Shown: positions 1-9,979, counted from the first letter of the stretch. The stretch is 64,000 bases of DNA from Paenibacillus lacisoli (GCF_030580655.1 NZ_JAUQTB010000002.1:310001-374000), one strand, 5' to 3'. Notes: generated by a model from the letters alone, not told the origin. Numbers and translations are program-made.

Positions 1-420
1 GGTAGGATACATAGACAGCTTGGTGAAGTCGGCCAGCGAGGAAAGATAGGAGCCCGCAAGGATATTACCGATCTCTGAAAGAGCGGACTGCTCCATTTCA
101 TTAAACTGTTCCTCCTCCGCCGTCTCCATTCCGGCCAAGCGGGACAGCAGGCTCTTCGCTGCATTCGGCGTAACGATGAAGAACAGGTTACCTGGCGCTT
201 CTCCTTCTACCCTGAAGAAGATAGCGATCACAATCCGCTCCGCTCCGCCGACACTTTCGGCGATTTCCTCAAACGGAAGCATCTGTACCTTGGGAACACC
301 CATATCAATCGGCTTGTCCAGCAGTCTGGAGAGAGCTGTAGCTGCATTGCCAGCTCCAATATTCCCTACCTCTTTCAGAATATCAAGCTTGAACTCTTCG
401 AGATGATTAAAGGCCCCCAT
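1..420 (-). CDS. cheC: CheC, CheY-P phosphatase (3' end outside window)
   Basis: This is the N-terminal 140 residues of CheC, which dephosphorylates CheY-P and partners the CheD deamidase. Both helices of the CheC/CheX/FliY family are visible, each with the active-site pattern E-x3-N: EVGNIGAGNAA near residues 16-26 and SEIGNILAG near residues 115-123. Two intact sites suggest an active phosphatase, as in B. subtilis CheC (family knowledge). The ATG at 420 lies 5 bases beyond the cheW stop, so the two are probably translationally coupled. The reading frame is open to base 1, so the C-terminus is missing because of the window edge. In B. subtilis cheD and sigD follow; that would be outside this window. 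Confidence 0.93.
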   Translation of the reverse strand, partial: MGAFNHLEEFKLDILKEVGNIGAGNAATALSRLLDKPIDMGVPKVQMLPFEEIAESVGGAERIVIAIFFRVEGEAPGNLFFIVTPNAAKSLLSRLAGMETAEEEQFNEMEQSALSEIGNILAGSYLSSLADFTKLSMYPT

Positions 421-424
421 CGCA

Positions 425-886
425 TTATTCCTCTACGCTTTCCAGCTGAACGACCTCGCTTTTATTGAGCACTTCAGACAGGTTCAGCATAATCAGAAGA
501 CGATCATCACTGATTTTGGCTACACCGCGCAGATATTTCGCACGAACACCACCCACCACTTCCGGCGGTGTATCAATGCTGCTGGAATTCAGATCGATAA
601 CATCATTGGCAGCGTCGACAATAAAGCCTACCTGCATGTCGTGAACTGCAACAATGATAATACGGGTCTGATCTGTGTACTCTGCTTCAGGAAGACCAAA
701 ACGTCCACGCAGATCAATAACCGGAATGACGATGCCGCGCATGTTGAATACACCTTTGATGAAAGAGTACGTCTTCGGAACGCGTGTGATCGGCACCATC
801 CGTTCGATGGATTGGACTTTGTCCACCTCCACCCCATATTCCTCATTGCCCAGTTTAAAGACGATTACTTTTATTTCTTCTCCCAT
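425..886 (-). CDS. cheW: CheW chemotaxis coupling protein
   Basis: This 153-residue single CheW domain is the adaptor that links CheA to chemoreceptor tips at the inner membrane. Typical features are FKLGNEEYGVEV at the N-terminus, the PxVKGVxNLRG-type loop (here FIKGVFNMRGIVIPVIDLR), and the VDAANDVI/LRGVAKI segments. The chosen ATG at 886 is preceded by AAAGGAGG with good spacing; an in-frame start 30 bases upstream has no such site. It lies between cheA and cheC, as in B. subtilis. Confidence 0.95.
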   Translation of the reverse strand: MGEEIKVIVFKLGNEEYGVEVDKVQSIERMVPITRVPKTYSFIKGVFNMRGIVIPVIDLRGRFGLPEAEYTDQTRIIIVAVHDMQVGFIVDAANDVIDLNSSSIDTPPEVVGGVRAKYLRGVAKISDDRLLIMLNLSEVLNKSEVVQLESVEE

Positions 887-928
887 GTCGAAAAACCCTC
901 CTTTTAATCGAAACAAAAAGAATGCTGC

Positions 929-3025
929 CTATTTAATGAACACGTTTGGATCAAGAATGAGCGCTACCTGTCCGTCACCAAGAATTGTCGCACCTGACAC
1001 GCCCTGAATGGCTGGCAGATATTTGCCCAGGTTTTTGATAACAATTTCGCTTTGGCCCAGGAAGTCCTGCACTGCAATCGCGGCCAGACGGTCGCCTTTG
1101 CGGATTACGACAATTTCCGTCTCATCTTCCTCTTCCTCGTTGAAATCAGGCACTTCAAAGACCCGGCTCAAAGAGATCAGCGGAATATGGAATTCACGGA
1201 AAGGAACCATTTTACTGCTGTGAACAGTCTTGATCTGTTCTTTTCTGACGATGCCGGTTTCTACGATGGAGGACAGTGGAATCGCATATTTCTCCGATCC
1301 GACCTGAATCATCATGGCGGCAATAATGGACAGGGTCAGCGGCAGCTGTACCGAGAAGTTGGTGCCTTTGCCTGGCGTGGAGTAAATGGTGACGTTACCG
1401 CCAAGGGAAGTGATTTTGGATTTAACCACATCAAGACCCACACCGCGTCCGGAAATATCCGAAATCTTCTCCGCTGTACTGAAGCCCGGGGCAAAGAGCA
1501 GCTGATATGCCTGATCATCGGTCATAGCCGCAGCCTGATCTTCGGTCACAACACCTTTTTTAATGGCACTCTGCAGCACCTTATCCCGATAAATTCCGCG
1601 GCCGTCGTCTTCAATCTCAATAAAGACGTGGTTACCGCTGTGGAAGGCGCGCAGGTGCACAGTCCCTGTCTCCGGCTTGCCAGCTTCAATACGGTCTGCA
1701 ACCGGTTCAACACCATGGTCAACAGAGTTGCGCAGCAGATGGACCAGCGGATCGCCAATCTCGTCAATGACGGTACGGTCGAGCTCGGTTTCAGCACCGG
1801 TAATGACCAGATCAAGCTTTTTATCAAGCGATTTGGCTAAGTCACGGATCATTCGAGGGAAACGGTTAAACACCGTATCTACAGGTACCATTCGCAGCTT
1901 CAAAACAATGTTTTGCAGATCGGAGCTGACACGGCTCATATGTTCTACGGTCTCTGTCAACGCTGTATTGCCAACCTCGCTGGCCAGCTGCTCGAGACGC
2001 ACCCGGTCAATCAACAGCTCGCTGAACAGATTCATCAGAACGTCCAGGCGTTCAATATCAACACGGATTGTACGCGACGGCGTTGCACCGCCGGCTGCCG
2101 GTTTTGCTGGTGTTTTGGCTGCTGCAGGTGTTTTGGCTGCTTCAGGAGCAGCTGGGTTGGACGCTGCTGGAGCTGCTGGTTCGGCCTGTGGCTGTGCTTC
2201 CGGTTGAGCAGGAGCTTCAACTGCTGCTGCGCTCTGCTGAACCATTTGTTGAAGCGATTCCTGATCCAGTTGAACTACTTTGGCTTCAGCAATTTCGGAA
2301 ATACCGAGGATGGCGGCCTGAAGTTCCACGGATTCCTTTTGAGAGATAAAGTAGAGAGAGAATGAACGCTCAAATTTGTCCTGCTCGATGTCCTGGGCCG
2401 ATGGATAAGATTTAACAATCTCGCCGGAGCGCTCCAGCAAATCAAATACCATATAGGCACGTACCGCTTTAAGCTGACAGTCGGGCGCAATGGTTACCTC
2501 AATATAGTGAACCAAATGGCCTTCCTGAATGGATTGCTCCAGAACAGAGAATTGGAACTGATCGAGCTCAAGCCCTGCCTGAACATTACTCTGTGTGCCA
2601 GCTGCCGCAGCCTGAGGAGCTTCCGGTGCGGAAGCGGAAGGGATTTCACCCCGGACGATAGCCTGGAGTGAAGCGACGATGGACGATACATCCGCTTTGC
2701 CTTCTCCGCCAGCTGTAATGTCCTGAACCATGGATTCGAGAGCATCCAGACTTTTAAATAACGTATCAAATATAAATTCCTGCATTACCAGCTTCTCGTT
2801 ACGCACCAGATCAAGCACGTTCTCCATCTGGTGAGTCAGTGAAGCCAAATCTTCAAAGCCCATCGTGGCAGCCATCCCTTTTAGGGTATGCGCGGATCGG
2901 AAAATAACCTGGACAATGCTAATGTCCGTAGGGTTGCTCTCCAGTTGCAGCATATTTTCGTTCAGTGACTGCAGATGATCATTCGACTCATCAATAAACA
3001 TGGATAAATATTGATTCATGTCCAT
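929..3025 (-). CDS. cheA: CheA chemotaxis histidine kinase
   Basis: This 698-residue sensor kinase phosphorylates CheY and CheB in response to receptors. Domains in order: HPt (1-110) with phospho-acceptor His46 in the RSAHTLKGM motif; a P2 response-regulator-binding segment (about 165-255); an Ala/Pro/Lys-rich linker (about 260-318); the dimerisation helices; the HATPase domain with N box (LRNSVDHGVE), G1 (DDGRGI) and G2 (GRGVGLDVV); and a C-terminal CheW-like P5 domain. Length and order match Firmicute CheA. The ATG at 3025 follows GAGGAGGTG. It sits directly between cheB and cheW. Confidence 0.97.
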   Translation of the reverse strand: MDMNQYLSMFIDESNDHLQSLNENMLQLESNPTDISIVQVIFRSAHTLKGMAATMGFEDLASLTHQMENVLDLVRNEKLVMQEFIFDTLFKSLDALESMVQDITAGGEGKADVSSIVASLQAIVRGEIPSASAPEAPQAAAAGTQSNVQAGLELDQFQFSVLEQSIQEGHLVHYIEVTIAPDCQLKAVRAYMVFDLLERSGEIVKSYPSAQDIEQDKFERSFSLYFISQKESVELQAAILGISEIAEAKVVQLDQESLQQMVQQSAAAVEAPAQPEAQPQAEPAAPAASNPAAPEAAKTPAAAKTPAKPAAGGATPSRTIRVDIERLDVLMNLFSELLIDRVRLEQLASEVGNTALTETVEHMSRVSSDLQNIVLKLRMVPVDTVFNRFPRMIRDLAKSLDKKLDLVITGAETELDRTVIDEIGDPLVHLLRNSVDHGVEPVADRIEAGKPETGTVHLRAFHSGNHVFIEIEDDGRGIYRDKVLQSAIKKGVVTEDQAAAMTDDQAYQLLFAPGFSTAEKISDISGRGVGLDVVKSKITSLGGNVTIYSTPGKGTNFSVQLPLTLSIIAAMMIQVGSEKYAIPLSSIVETGIVRKEQIKTVHSSKMVPFREFHIPLISLSRVFEVPDFNEEEEDETEIVVIRKGDRLAAIAVQDFLGQSEIVIKNLGKYLPAIQGVSGATILGDGQVALILDPNVFIK

Positions 3026-3058
3026 TGTGAGACACCTCCTCCATGAGTTACACTCCGT

Positions 3059-4561
3059 TTATTTCACCACTTGTACAAGCTTGGGGGCGATCTCCTGCAA
3101 AGGCAAAAGGTATCGCACACAATTCAGTTCGACCGCCGATCTTGGCATGCCGTAGACGACACAGGTATCTTCACTTTCAGCAAAAGTGGAAGTAACCCCT
3201 TCGTCATACAATTTTTTCATCATTTTGGCACCATCGCTGCCCATTCCAGTCAGCAGAACCAAATGACGTTCCAGCGATGTCAACGGCATCAAGGATTCGA
3301 ACATCGTGTCCACAGACGGCCGGTGACCGTTACGCGGCTCTTCATTGCTGAGGTTGAAAACATACCGTCCGCCGGAGAACAGCACCTTCAGCTGAAGTCC
3401 GCCCGGCGCTATGTATGCGGTACCTGCTTCGAGCGCCATGCCGTCTGCTGCCTCCAGGACACGCAGCGGGCTAATGGAGTTCAAACGCTGGGCCAGGGAA
3501 TGGGTAAAATTAGGAGGCATATGCTGCACAATGACTACTGGAGCCGAGATATGCGCAGGGATATGTTCCAGCAGCGTCTTCAGCGCCCGTGGTCCACCGG
3601 TTGAGCATCCAACAGCAACCAGCTTCGTAAAAGAAGTCGAACCCGCCGATTTAACTGGACTGGGTTCCCGGCCGGCCGGAACAGCATGAGCCGAAGCTGA
3701 AGATGGTATCGTCCTCGCTGCCTGCCCCTTCTCATTCCGGGCTGCTGCCGACGGCTGCCCGGCAGATTTAAAGGTCTTGCTATAAGCAGGCGGCTCTTTG
3801 ACCGGCCTTGCCGGTTCGGTTGGCAGCGACCGCTTCACAGCAGGACGAGCTGCTGCTGAAGATGAATTCGTGAGCGGCTTCGAACCTTCCGGGCGCATCG
3901 AAGGCTGTACGAAGGGCTTGCTCTCAGCCGGTTTGGATGCTTTCACCCCGCCGTCAGGCTTGTCCTCCGCACGGACAGTGCGAGAAGCAGCCGCCGGCTG
4001 GTCCGCTGCAGGCTCTTCCCGCTGTGAATTACGATCCGCGGAGTCAGCCAGCCGTTCATTTCGGGGAGTGATGGTCTCCTTGGGCTGCTGCTCCGCAGCT
4101 TCAGCCACAGCATTCACCGACTGCTGCTCTTCAGCGAGCTTCCGTTCCTTCAGCCTCTTTACGCTGTGCATGGCGGTGTTCATTTTCTCCAGCAGAGCGG
4201 CCCCTACCTGTTCAATATCCTGTGAATTGACCAGGGAAGGCTTCTTGATAAAGTCAAAGGCACCTGCTTCGAGCGCCATGATGGTCTCTTTGATCCCCTG
4301 TTCATTGATTCCTGACAGCATAATGACAGGCAGCGGCTTGGTCCCCATAATGATCGTCAAGGCTTCCAGCCCGTTCATCTCAGGCATTTCAAAATCCATC
4401 GTCACCAGATCCGGATGAAGCTCCTCCATTTTCTGAAGCGCCTCTTTACCGTTGCCTGCTGTCCCTATAACTTTAAAGGACGGATCTTTTTCAATTAAAT
4501 CAGAAATAATTTTTCGCATAAAAGCGGAGTCGTCAACGACCAATACTTTAAAATCCGCCAT
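3059..4561 (-). CDS. cheB: CheB chemotaxis methylesterase/deamidase with long linker
   Basis: This 500-residue protein removes methyl groups from receptor glutamates when phosphorylated by CheA. It has a receiver domain (1-125) with DD at 10-11 and phospho-Asp56 in TMDFEMPEMNG. The C-terminal esterase (about 310-500) carries the catalytic Ser in GCSTGGPRAL (Ser320), His in IVQHMPPNFT (His347) and Asp in TGMGSDGAKMM. Between them lies a low-complexity Lys/Pro/Ala/Ser linker of about 165 residues, which makes the protein far longer than the usual 350. The ATG at 4561 was chosen because GAGGTG lies 7 bases upstream; the ATG at 4567 is too close to it. Confidence 0.95.
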   Translation of the reverse strand: MADFKVLVVDDSAFMRKIISDLIEKDPSFKVIGTAGNGKEALQKMEELHPDLVTMDFEMPEMNGLEALTIIMGTKPLPVIMLSGINEQGIKETIMALEAGAFDFIKKPSLVNSQDIEQVGAALLEKMNTAMHSVKRLKERKLAEEQQSVNAVAEAAEQQPKETITPRNERLADSADRNSQREEPAADQPAAASRTVRAEDKPDGGVKASKPAESKPFVQPSMRPEGSKPLTNSSSAAARPAVKRSLPTEPARPVKEPPAYSKTFKSAGQPSAAARNEKGQAARTIPSSASAHAVPAGREPSPVKSAGSTSFTKLVAVGCSTGGPRALKTLLEHIPAHISAPVVIVQHMPPNFTHSLAQRLNSISPLRVLEAADGMALEAGTAYIAPGGLQLKVLFSGGRYVFNLSNEEPRNGHRPSVDTMFESLMPLTSLERHLVLLTGMGSDGAKMMKKLYDEGVTSTFAESEDTCVVYGMPRSAVELNCVRYLLPLQEIAPKLVQVVK

Positions 4562-4590
4562 GATCATGCACCTCAGTTTCCTTTACAGAA

Positions 4591-5478
4591 TCATTTTGCT
4601 GTCCTTTTCATCCACTTCTGCATAAATCCTTTGATTCCTGTCAAGGCTCCCCGCCCTGTTTCTGCAGGGATTGAAGCATATTGGCCGGCCATTCTGCGGA
4701 GATCACGGGCAGCCTGACTTCCGGGAAAGGCTAATGAAAAAGGAGTTTGTTTCTTAACTGCCTGCACCACATGCCGGTCATCGCTCATATATCCCAGCAT
4801 CGGGATGTCCAACTGCAAGAAACGGCGGGTCGTCAGCTGAATACTGTTTGCTACATGAGTCGCTTCCGCTTCATTCTCCACCCGGTTTACAATCAATTTG
4901 AACTTCGTGTCGTTGTCCGTACCATGTACTACCTTGATCAGCGCATAAGCATCAGTCATGGATGTAGGTTCCGGGGTCGTCACGACGAGGCACTCATCTG
5001 CAGACATAATGAATTTCATATTTTCCTTGGACAGACCAGCGCCTGTGTCAAAAAAGATGTAATCCATATCCCCAGAAATCTCATTCACCTGATCCGCAAA
5101 ATAATTCAGATCTTCTTCTGACAATCGGAAGAGTTCTGCCATCCCGGACCCTCCTGCTATATAAGGCAGCGCCCCGGCTCCCTTCTGCACGATCTCTGAA
5201 ATGGTTTTCTCACGACGCAGGAGATGGATCAGATTGTAAGGCGCACTGGTTCCCATAAGAACGTCAATGTTGGCCATCCCGATATCCGCATCGAATACCA
5301 GGACTCTGCGCCCGAGTGACTGCAAGGCCAGAGCAAAATTCAGAGTAAAGTTGGACTTGCCCACGCCGCCCTTGCCGCTGGCCACTGTAACAATTTTGGC
5401 TGCATGTGATCCGGAAGGCTTGGCCTGCTGATGAATCGCTGAAACGATCTGTCTTAATGTCTGGGCCTGATCACTCAT
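4591..5478 (-). CDS. flhG: FlhG (YlxH) MinD-like ATPase, flagellar number regulator
   Basis: This 295-residue ParA/MinD-family ATPase controls number and placement of flagella by stimulating FlhF GTPase and binding switch proteins (family knowledge). The deviant Walker A SGKGGVGKS is at about 34-42, followed by DADIGMANID and the FFDTGAGL switch region. The C-terminus ends in a short basic amphipathic tail (IKGFMQKWMKRTAK) that fits membrane targeting. Its ATG overlaps the flhF stop as ATGA, suggesting translational coupling. Confidence 0.93.
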   Translation of the reverse strand: MSDQAQTLRQIVSAIHQQAKPSGSHAAKIVTVASGKGGVGKSNFTLNFALALQSLGRRVLVFDADIGMANIDVLMGTSAPYNLIHLLRREKTISEIVQKGAGALPYIAGGSGMAELFRLSEEDLNYFADQVNEISGDMDYIFFDTGAGLSKENMKFIMSADECLVVTTPEPTSMTDAYALIKVVHGTDNDTKFKLIVNRVENEAEATHVANSIQLTTRRFLQLDIPMLGYMSDDRHVVQAVKKQTPFSLAFPGSQAARDLRRMAGQYASIPAETGRGALTGIKGFMQKWMKRTAK

Positions 5479-6836
5479 GCCGAATCTCCAAGAAGCCAGT
5501 CAGCCAGAAGCTGGGCATCCGGAATCAGCAGATCATCCGGCACGTTCTGGCCGTTAGTCATATAAGAAACGGCTAGAGGATACTCCTCCAGCAGGTTGAA
5601 CAGCGCCCCGCAGCTGCCGGTTTCGTCCATTTTGGTGAAAATGACCTGGGTCAGTCCATACTTGCTGAAATGCTCTGTGATCGTCTTCATGTCTCTGGCT
5701 TTGGATGTCAGGCTCAGCACAAGGAAAGTCTCGCTCTTCTCGACAGGTGCTAATAGACTCTGCAGTTCCGATACGAGCAGCTCATTCCGGTAATTACGTC
5801 CGGCCGTATCCATTAAAATCAGGTCACAATCGGCCAGTCGCTGCATGGCCCGCTGAAGATCTCCAGGCGACTGCACAACCTCCAGCGGCACATTCAGAAT
5901 GGAGGCATAGGTCCGCAGCTGCTCCACTGCTGATATACGGTAGGTATCAGAGGTGATAAAACCGACTTTGCGCCGGTTGCTGAACATTTGCTCTGCCGCC
6001 AATTTCGCAATTGTCGTGGTTTTGCCCACCCCTGTAGGCCCTGCGACATAGACTACTCGCGTATCACGGCTGATTCCGCTGCCCATGCGCCCTGACAAAA
6101 ACTCAAGCACCTGCTCCCTTAGTGCATCCTTCCACATGGAATCCTTTACTTCATTGCCGGTTTCAGCAATTCGTTCCTGAGCACCATCTATCCAGTGAGC
6201 CGCCAAACCTGGGGAAACCTCCTGATCCAGAAGCCGGTCAAGTACCCGCTGAAGAGATTCAGGCAATGCCGGTTCCTGTACAGCCTGTCTCGACATCCTT
6301 GCCATCATGGCCTTCATTTCTCTTATTTCGTTCAAAAGGTGGCTGTCGTTAGCAGATTCCTGCGATTGAAGGATCGGACCTGATGCTGCAGCGGCTTCAC
6401 GATAACGCTCCATAGAACCGTCCATTTTCGCAGCAGGCACCTTCTCTTCTTGGAAAGGAATAAGCTGTTCTGGCTCTGCCGGCTGATCCGGAGCTTTACC
6501 GGATAGCAGGTCCTGGGTACGCCGATAGGCTTCAGGCGCAGCCTTTCTCGGCATCTGGGGCAAAGAAGGTCGATCAGCAGCCGGTTCAGGCATTTTAACA
6601 GCCTCATTATTTATATCGGTCGGAAGTACTAATTTTGTTCGTGGTTGCGAGGCAGGTTCAATGTTTTCTTTCTCAACAGCCGCAATAACCTCAATCCGCC
6701 GCTTTCGGAACAGGCCCATGAATCCGCCGACTTTCATTTCTTTGGTACTCAGGATGACAGCATCCTTGCCCAGATCACCGCGGATTTGATGCATGGCCTC
6801 CGGCATCGTTTCGACAATATAGCGTTTTACTCTCAC
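5475..6836 (-). CDS. flhF: FlhF, SRP-type GTPase for flagellar placement
   Basis: This 453-residue third member of the Ffh/FtsY GTPase family recruits early flagellar components to assembly sites. The basic N-terminal domain begins RVKRYIVETMPEAM. G1 [10 protein letters not shown] begins at residue 266, with DTAGR (G3) and TKMDE (G4) further on. The middle region (about 80-230) is poorly conserved. It overlaps flhA by four bases at its start and flhG by four at its end. Confidence 0.95.
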   Translation of the reverse strand: MRVKRYIVETMPEAMHQIRGDLGKDAVILSTKEMKVGGFMGLFRKRRIEVIAAVEKENIEPASQPRTKLVLPTDINNEAVKMPEPAADRPSLPQMPRKAAPEAYRRTQDLLSGKAPDQPAEPEQLIPFQEEKVPAAKMDGSMERYREAAAASGPILQSQESANDSHLLNEIREMKAMMARMSRQAVQEPALPESLQRVLDRLLDQEVSPGLAAHWIDGAQERIAETGNEVKDSMWKDALREQVLEFLSGRMGSGISRDTRVVYVAGPTGVGKTTTIAKLAAEQMFSNRRKVGFITSDTYRISAVEQLRTYASILNVPLEVVQSPGDLQRAMQRLADCDLILMDTAGRNYRNELLVSELQSLLAPVEKSETFLVLSLTSKARDMKTITEHFSKYGLTQVIFTKMDETGSCGALFNLLEEYPLAVSYMTNGQNVPDDLLIPDAQLLADWLLGDSA

Positions 6837-8866
6837 AGATTCACCACCCCGACACTTTGAATTTCCACGTTAGGTTCAAGCTCACTGTAAGACAGGACCG
6901 GAATGTCCTGCATCGTCCGTTCGATCACCTGGCGGAGGTACATGCGAATTGTCGGAGATGTCAGCACGATCGGCTGCTGTCCAGACTGGATCAAACGGTT
7001 GATCTGCTCCATGAGCTTCTGATATACGGTTTGAGTAGATACCGGATCAAGAGCCAGGTAGCTTCCCTGGTCCGACTGCTGAACACTCTCTGCAATTTTC
7101 TTCTCCAGCGCCGGGCCTACCGTAATTACCTGCAGCGTCTCTCCCTTATTGGAGAATTGCTGCGTAATCTGACGGGACAGCGACTGCCGTACATATTCGG
7201 TCAGAATATCCGGGTCTTTCGTATAAGTACCATAGTCAGCTAACGTTTCAAAAATGGTAACCATGTCACGGATCGAAATTTTCTCCCTCAGCAAATTGGC
7301 AAGCACTTTCTGTACGTCACCAATGGCAAGAACCGAAGGAATAAGCTCGTCCACCAGAACTGGATAGTTTTCCTTAAGGTTATCCACCAGTGCCTTGGTC
7401 TCTTGTCTGCCCAGCAATTCGTGAGCATGTTTCTTGATCAGCTCTGTCAGATGCGTGGCGACGACAGAGGGAGGATCAACCACCGTGTATCCTGACAGCT
7501 CGGCCAGATCCTTGGAACTTTCATCAATCCACAGAGCGGGAAGGCCAAACGCCGGTTCCATCGTTTCAATACCGGTTATGGAATCGTCATCATAACCCGG
7601 GCTCATCGCAAGATAATGATTCAAAAGCAGCTCGCCGCCGCCTACATTGTTGCCCTTGATCTTGATCACGTACTCATTCGGCTTCAATTGAATGTTATCC
7701 CGAATCCGGATAACCGGTACAACCAGTCCCAGTTCGAGTGCACATTGACGGCGAATCATAATAATCCGGTCCAGCAGGTCACCGCCCTGCTGGGTATCTG
7801 CAAGCGGGATCAGGCCATAACCGAATTCGAACTCAATCGGATCAACCTGCAGCAGATTGATTACGCTCTCCGGACTGCGCACCTCCTCAATCTGCTGTTC
7901 TTCCTCAAGCTGCTCATCTTCAATCTGCTTGTTGTTCAGATTACGCTGCATTCTTCTCGCAGCAATGAACAGAAGTATGGCTAGAGGAAGCGTCGTCAAC
8001 GGACCGATCGGTGTGAATAGACCCAGAAGCGTTATCGTAACGGAAACGATGTAGATCAGCTTAGGATAAGAGAACAGCTGGGACGTCAAGTCAGAAGCGA
8101 GATTGCCTTCCGATGAAGCTCTGGTGACGATCAGACCAGCCGCCGTGGAGATCAGCAGTGCCGGAATCTGGCTGACGAGACCATCACCAATCGTCAAGAT
8201 GGAATACGTCGATAAGGAATCCTGAAAGCTGTATCCATGCACGGTCATCCCTATAATAAAACCACCGATAAGGTTAATTAAGAGGATAATGATGCTGGCA
8301 ATAGCATCACCTTTTACAAATTTACTCGCACCGTCCATCGCGCCGTAGAAATCGGCTTCCTGTTCGATTTTACTGCGCCGTTCTTTGGCCTGCTGTTCAT
8401 TAATCAGACCGGCATTCAGATCAGCATCAATACTCATCTGTTTACCGGGCATGGCATCGAGTGTAAAGCGTGCGCCTACTTCTGCCACCCGTTCAGAACC
8501 CTTGGTAATAACGATAAACTGCACAACAACCAGAATAAGAAAGACCACAAATCCGACAGCAATCTGTCCGCCGGCCACCCAGCTGCCGAAGGTCGCAACG
8601 ACCTTACCCGCATGGCCTTGACCCAGAATGAGCTTGGTTGTCGATACATTCAGTGCCAGCCGGAATAAGGTTGTTATCAGCAGCAGCGCTGGAAATATCG
8701 AAAACTGGAGTGCTTCTTTTGTATTCATGGCAACGAGCAGAATCATCATTGCAATGGAGATGTTGATAACTAGCAGGACATCAAGCAGCCATTCCGGGAT
8801 CGGAAGGATCATCATCAGCACGATGCCGATAATTCCTGCAAGTACGGTAATATCTTTAATCTTCAA
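6833..8866 (-). CDS. flhA: FlhA, flagellar type III export gate protein
   Basis: This 677-residue integral membrane protein forms the nonameric export ring and docks chaperones and substrates. The N-terminal half has about eight hydrophobic segments. The FHIPEP signature region is present in the cytoplasmic loop (RFTLDAMPGKQMSIDADLN). After about residue 330 comes the soluble cytoplasmic domain, ending in VQSVGVVNL. Length matches B. subtilis FlhA (677). Confidence 0.97.
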   Translation of the reverse strand: MKIKDITVLAGIIGIVLMMILPIPEWLLDVLLVINISIAMMILLVAMNTKEALQFSIFPALLLITTLFRLALNVSTTKLILGQGHAGKVVATFGSWVAGGQIAVGFVVFLILVVVQFIVITKGSERVAEVGARFTLDAMPGKQMSIDADLNAGLINEQQAKERRSKIEQEADFYGAMDGASKFVKGDAIASIIILLINLIGGFIIGMTVHGYSFQDSLSTYSILTIGDGLVSQIPALLISTAAGLIVTRASSEGNLASDLTSQLFSYPKLIYIVSVTITLLGLFTPIGPLTTLPLAILLFIAARRMQRNLNNKQIEDEQLEEEQQIEEVRSPESVINLLQVDPIEFEFGYGLIPLADTQQGGDLLDRIIMIRRQCALELGLVVPVIRIRDNIQLKPNEYVIKIKGNNVGGGELLLNHYLAMSPGYDDDSITGIETMEPAFGLPALWIDESSKDLAELSGYTVVDPPSVVATHLTELIKKHAHELLGRQETKALVDNLKENYPVLVDELIPSVLAIGDVQKVLANLLREKISIRDMVTIFETLADYGTYTKDPDILTEYVRQSLSRQITQQFSNKGETLQVITVGPALEKKIAESVQQSDQGSYLALDPVSTQTVYQKLMEQINRLIQSGQQPIVLTSPTIRMYLRQVIERTMQDIPVLSYSELEPNVEIQSVGVVNL

Positions 8867-8893
8867 TGGACTCCTGGCCTCCGATCCCTTTTG

Positions 8894-9979
8894 TTATTTC
8901 ACTTTGCCTTTGAGCTTATATACATAAGCCAGCACTTCTGCGACGGCCTGGAACAAATCCGGCGGGATGGAATCCCCGATTTCAGCCCTTTGGAACAACG
9001 CGCGTGCCAGCGGCTTATTTTCCATCGTTATGACGCCATTCTGCTTGGCGATTTCCTTAATTCGCAGGGCCACAAAATCTTGACCCTTCGCAATAATCTG
9101 CGGCGCTTCCATCTTGCTGTTGTCATATTTGAGTGCAACCGCAAAGTGAGTCGGGTTCGTGATAATAACGTCGGCCTTGGGCACTTCCTGCATCATTCTC
9201 TGCATGGCCATGCGGCGCTGACGCTCACGGATCTTACCTTTAATGAGGGGATCGCCCTCCATCTTCTTATATTCATCTTTGATGTCCTGTTTGGACATGC
9301 GGAGATTTTTTTCATGTTCAAAACGTTGATACATGTAATCCAGTACTGCGAGCACAAGCAGCGCAGCTGCAATTTTAACGCCCAGGCTTATGGTTAAGCC
9401 CGCTGTATAGCTCATGATCTGGTCACCTGTCATCTCAGAAAGCCTCGCTAGATTGCCGCGTGCCCCCCACAGCGTGGAGTATACCAGGTAGCCAATGATC
9501 GTCATTTTAAAAATGGACTTCAAAAATTCAACCAGCGATCTCATCGAGAAAATATTTTTAAATCCCTTGATCGGGTTAATCTTGCTGAATTTGGGCTTCA
9601 GACCCTCGCCTACCAGAAGAAATCCAACCTGCATATAATTGGTTACGATGGCGATAAGAAATGCCCCTGCAAAAACCGGTGCCAGCAGGAGAAGAATGTT
9701 GATGACGTAATCCCTGAGCATGGTCAGCACATTGTAGGGCGTCACATCCATCGTCAGCCTGTTGATAAAAATATCTGTAAACAGACGGACTATGTGTTCT
9801 TTGTAATATCCGCCAAACATCAGAAGACAGAGAAGAGCAACCAGGAGAACGGCCGCGCCGGGAAATTCCGCGCTTTTGGCGATCTGTCCTTTTTTACGCG
9901 CATCCTGCCGTTTCTTAGGTGTTGCCTTCTCTGTCTTCTCGCCGGCGAAAAGCTGCAAATTGATTGAATATTTGTACAT
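8894..9979 (-). CDS. flhB: FlhB, flagellar export switch protein
   Basis: This 361-residue protein switches export specificity from rod/hook to filament substrates after cleaving itself. The N-terminus reads YSINLQLFAGEKTEKATPKKR, then four membrane segments, then the C-terminal domain with the autocleavage motif NPTH (Asn275). I chose the ATG at 9979 because GGGAGG lies 10 bases upstream. Longer in-frame starts would extend into fliR without homology, and length then matches B. subtilis FlhB (360). A separate FlhB C-domain paralogue is encoded at 40777-41082. Confidence 0.95.
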   Translation of the reverse strand: MYKYSINLQLFAGEKTEKATPKKRQDARKKGQIAKSAEFPGAAVLLVALLCLLMFGGYYKEHIVRLFTDIFINRLTMDVTPYNVLTMLRDYVINILLLLAPVFAGAFLIAIVTNYMQVGFLLVGEGLKPKFSKINPIKGFKNIFSMRSLVEFLKSIFKMTIIGYLVYSTLWGARGNLARLSEMTGDQIMSYTAGLTISLGVKIAAALLVLAVLDYMYQRFEHEKNLRMSKQDIKDEYKKMEGDPLIKGKIRERQRRMAMQRMMQEVPKADVIITNPTHFAVALKYDNSKMEAPQIIAKGQDFVALRIKEIAKQNGVITMENKPLARALFQRAEIGDSIPPDLFQAVAEVLAYVYKLKGKVK

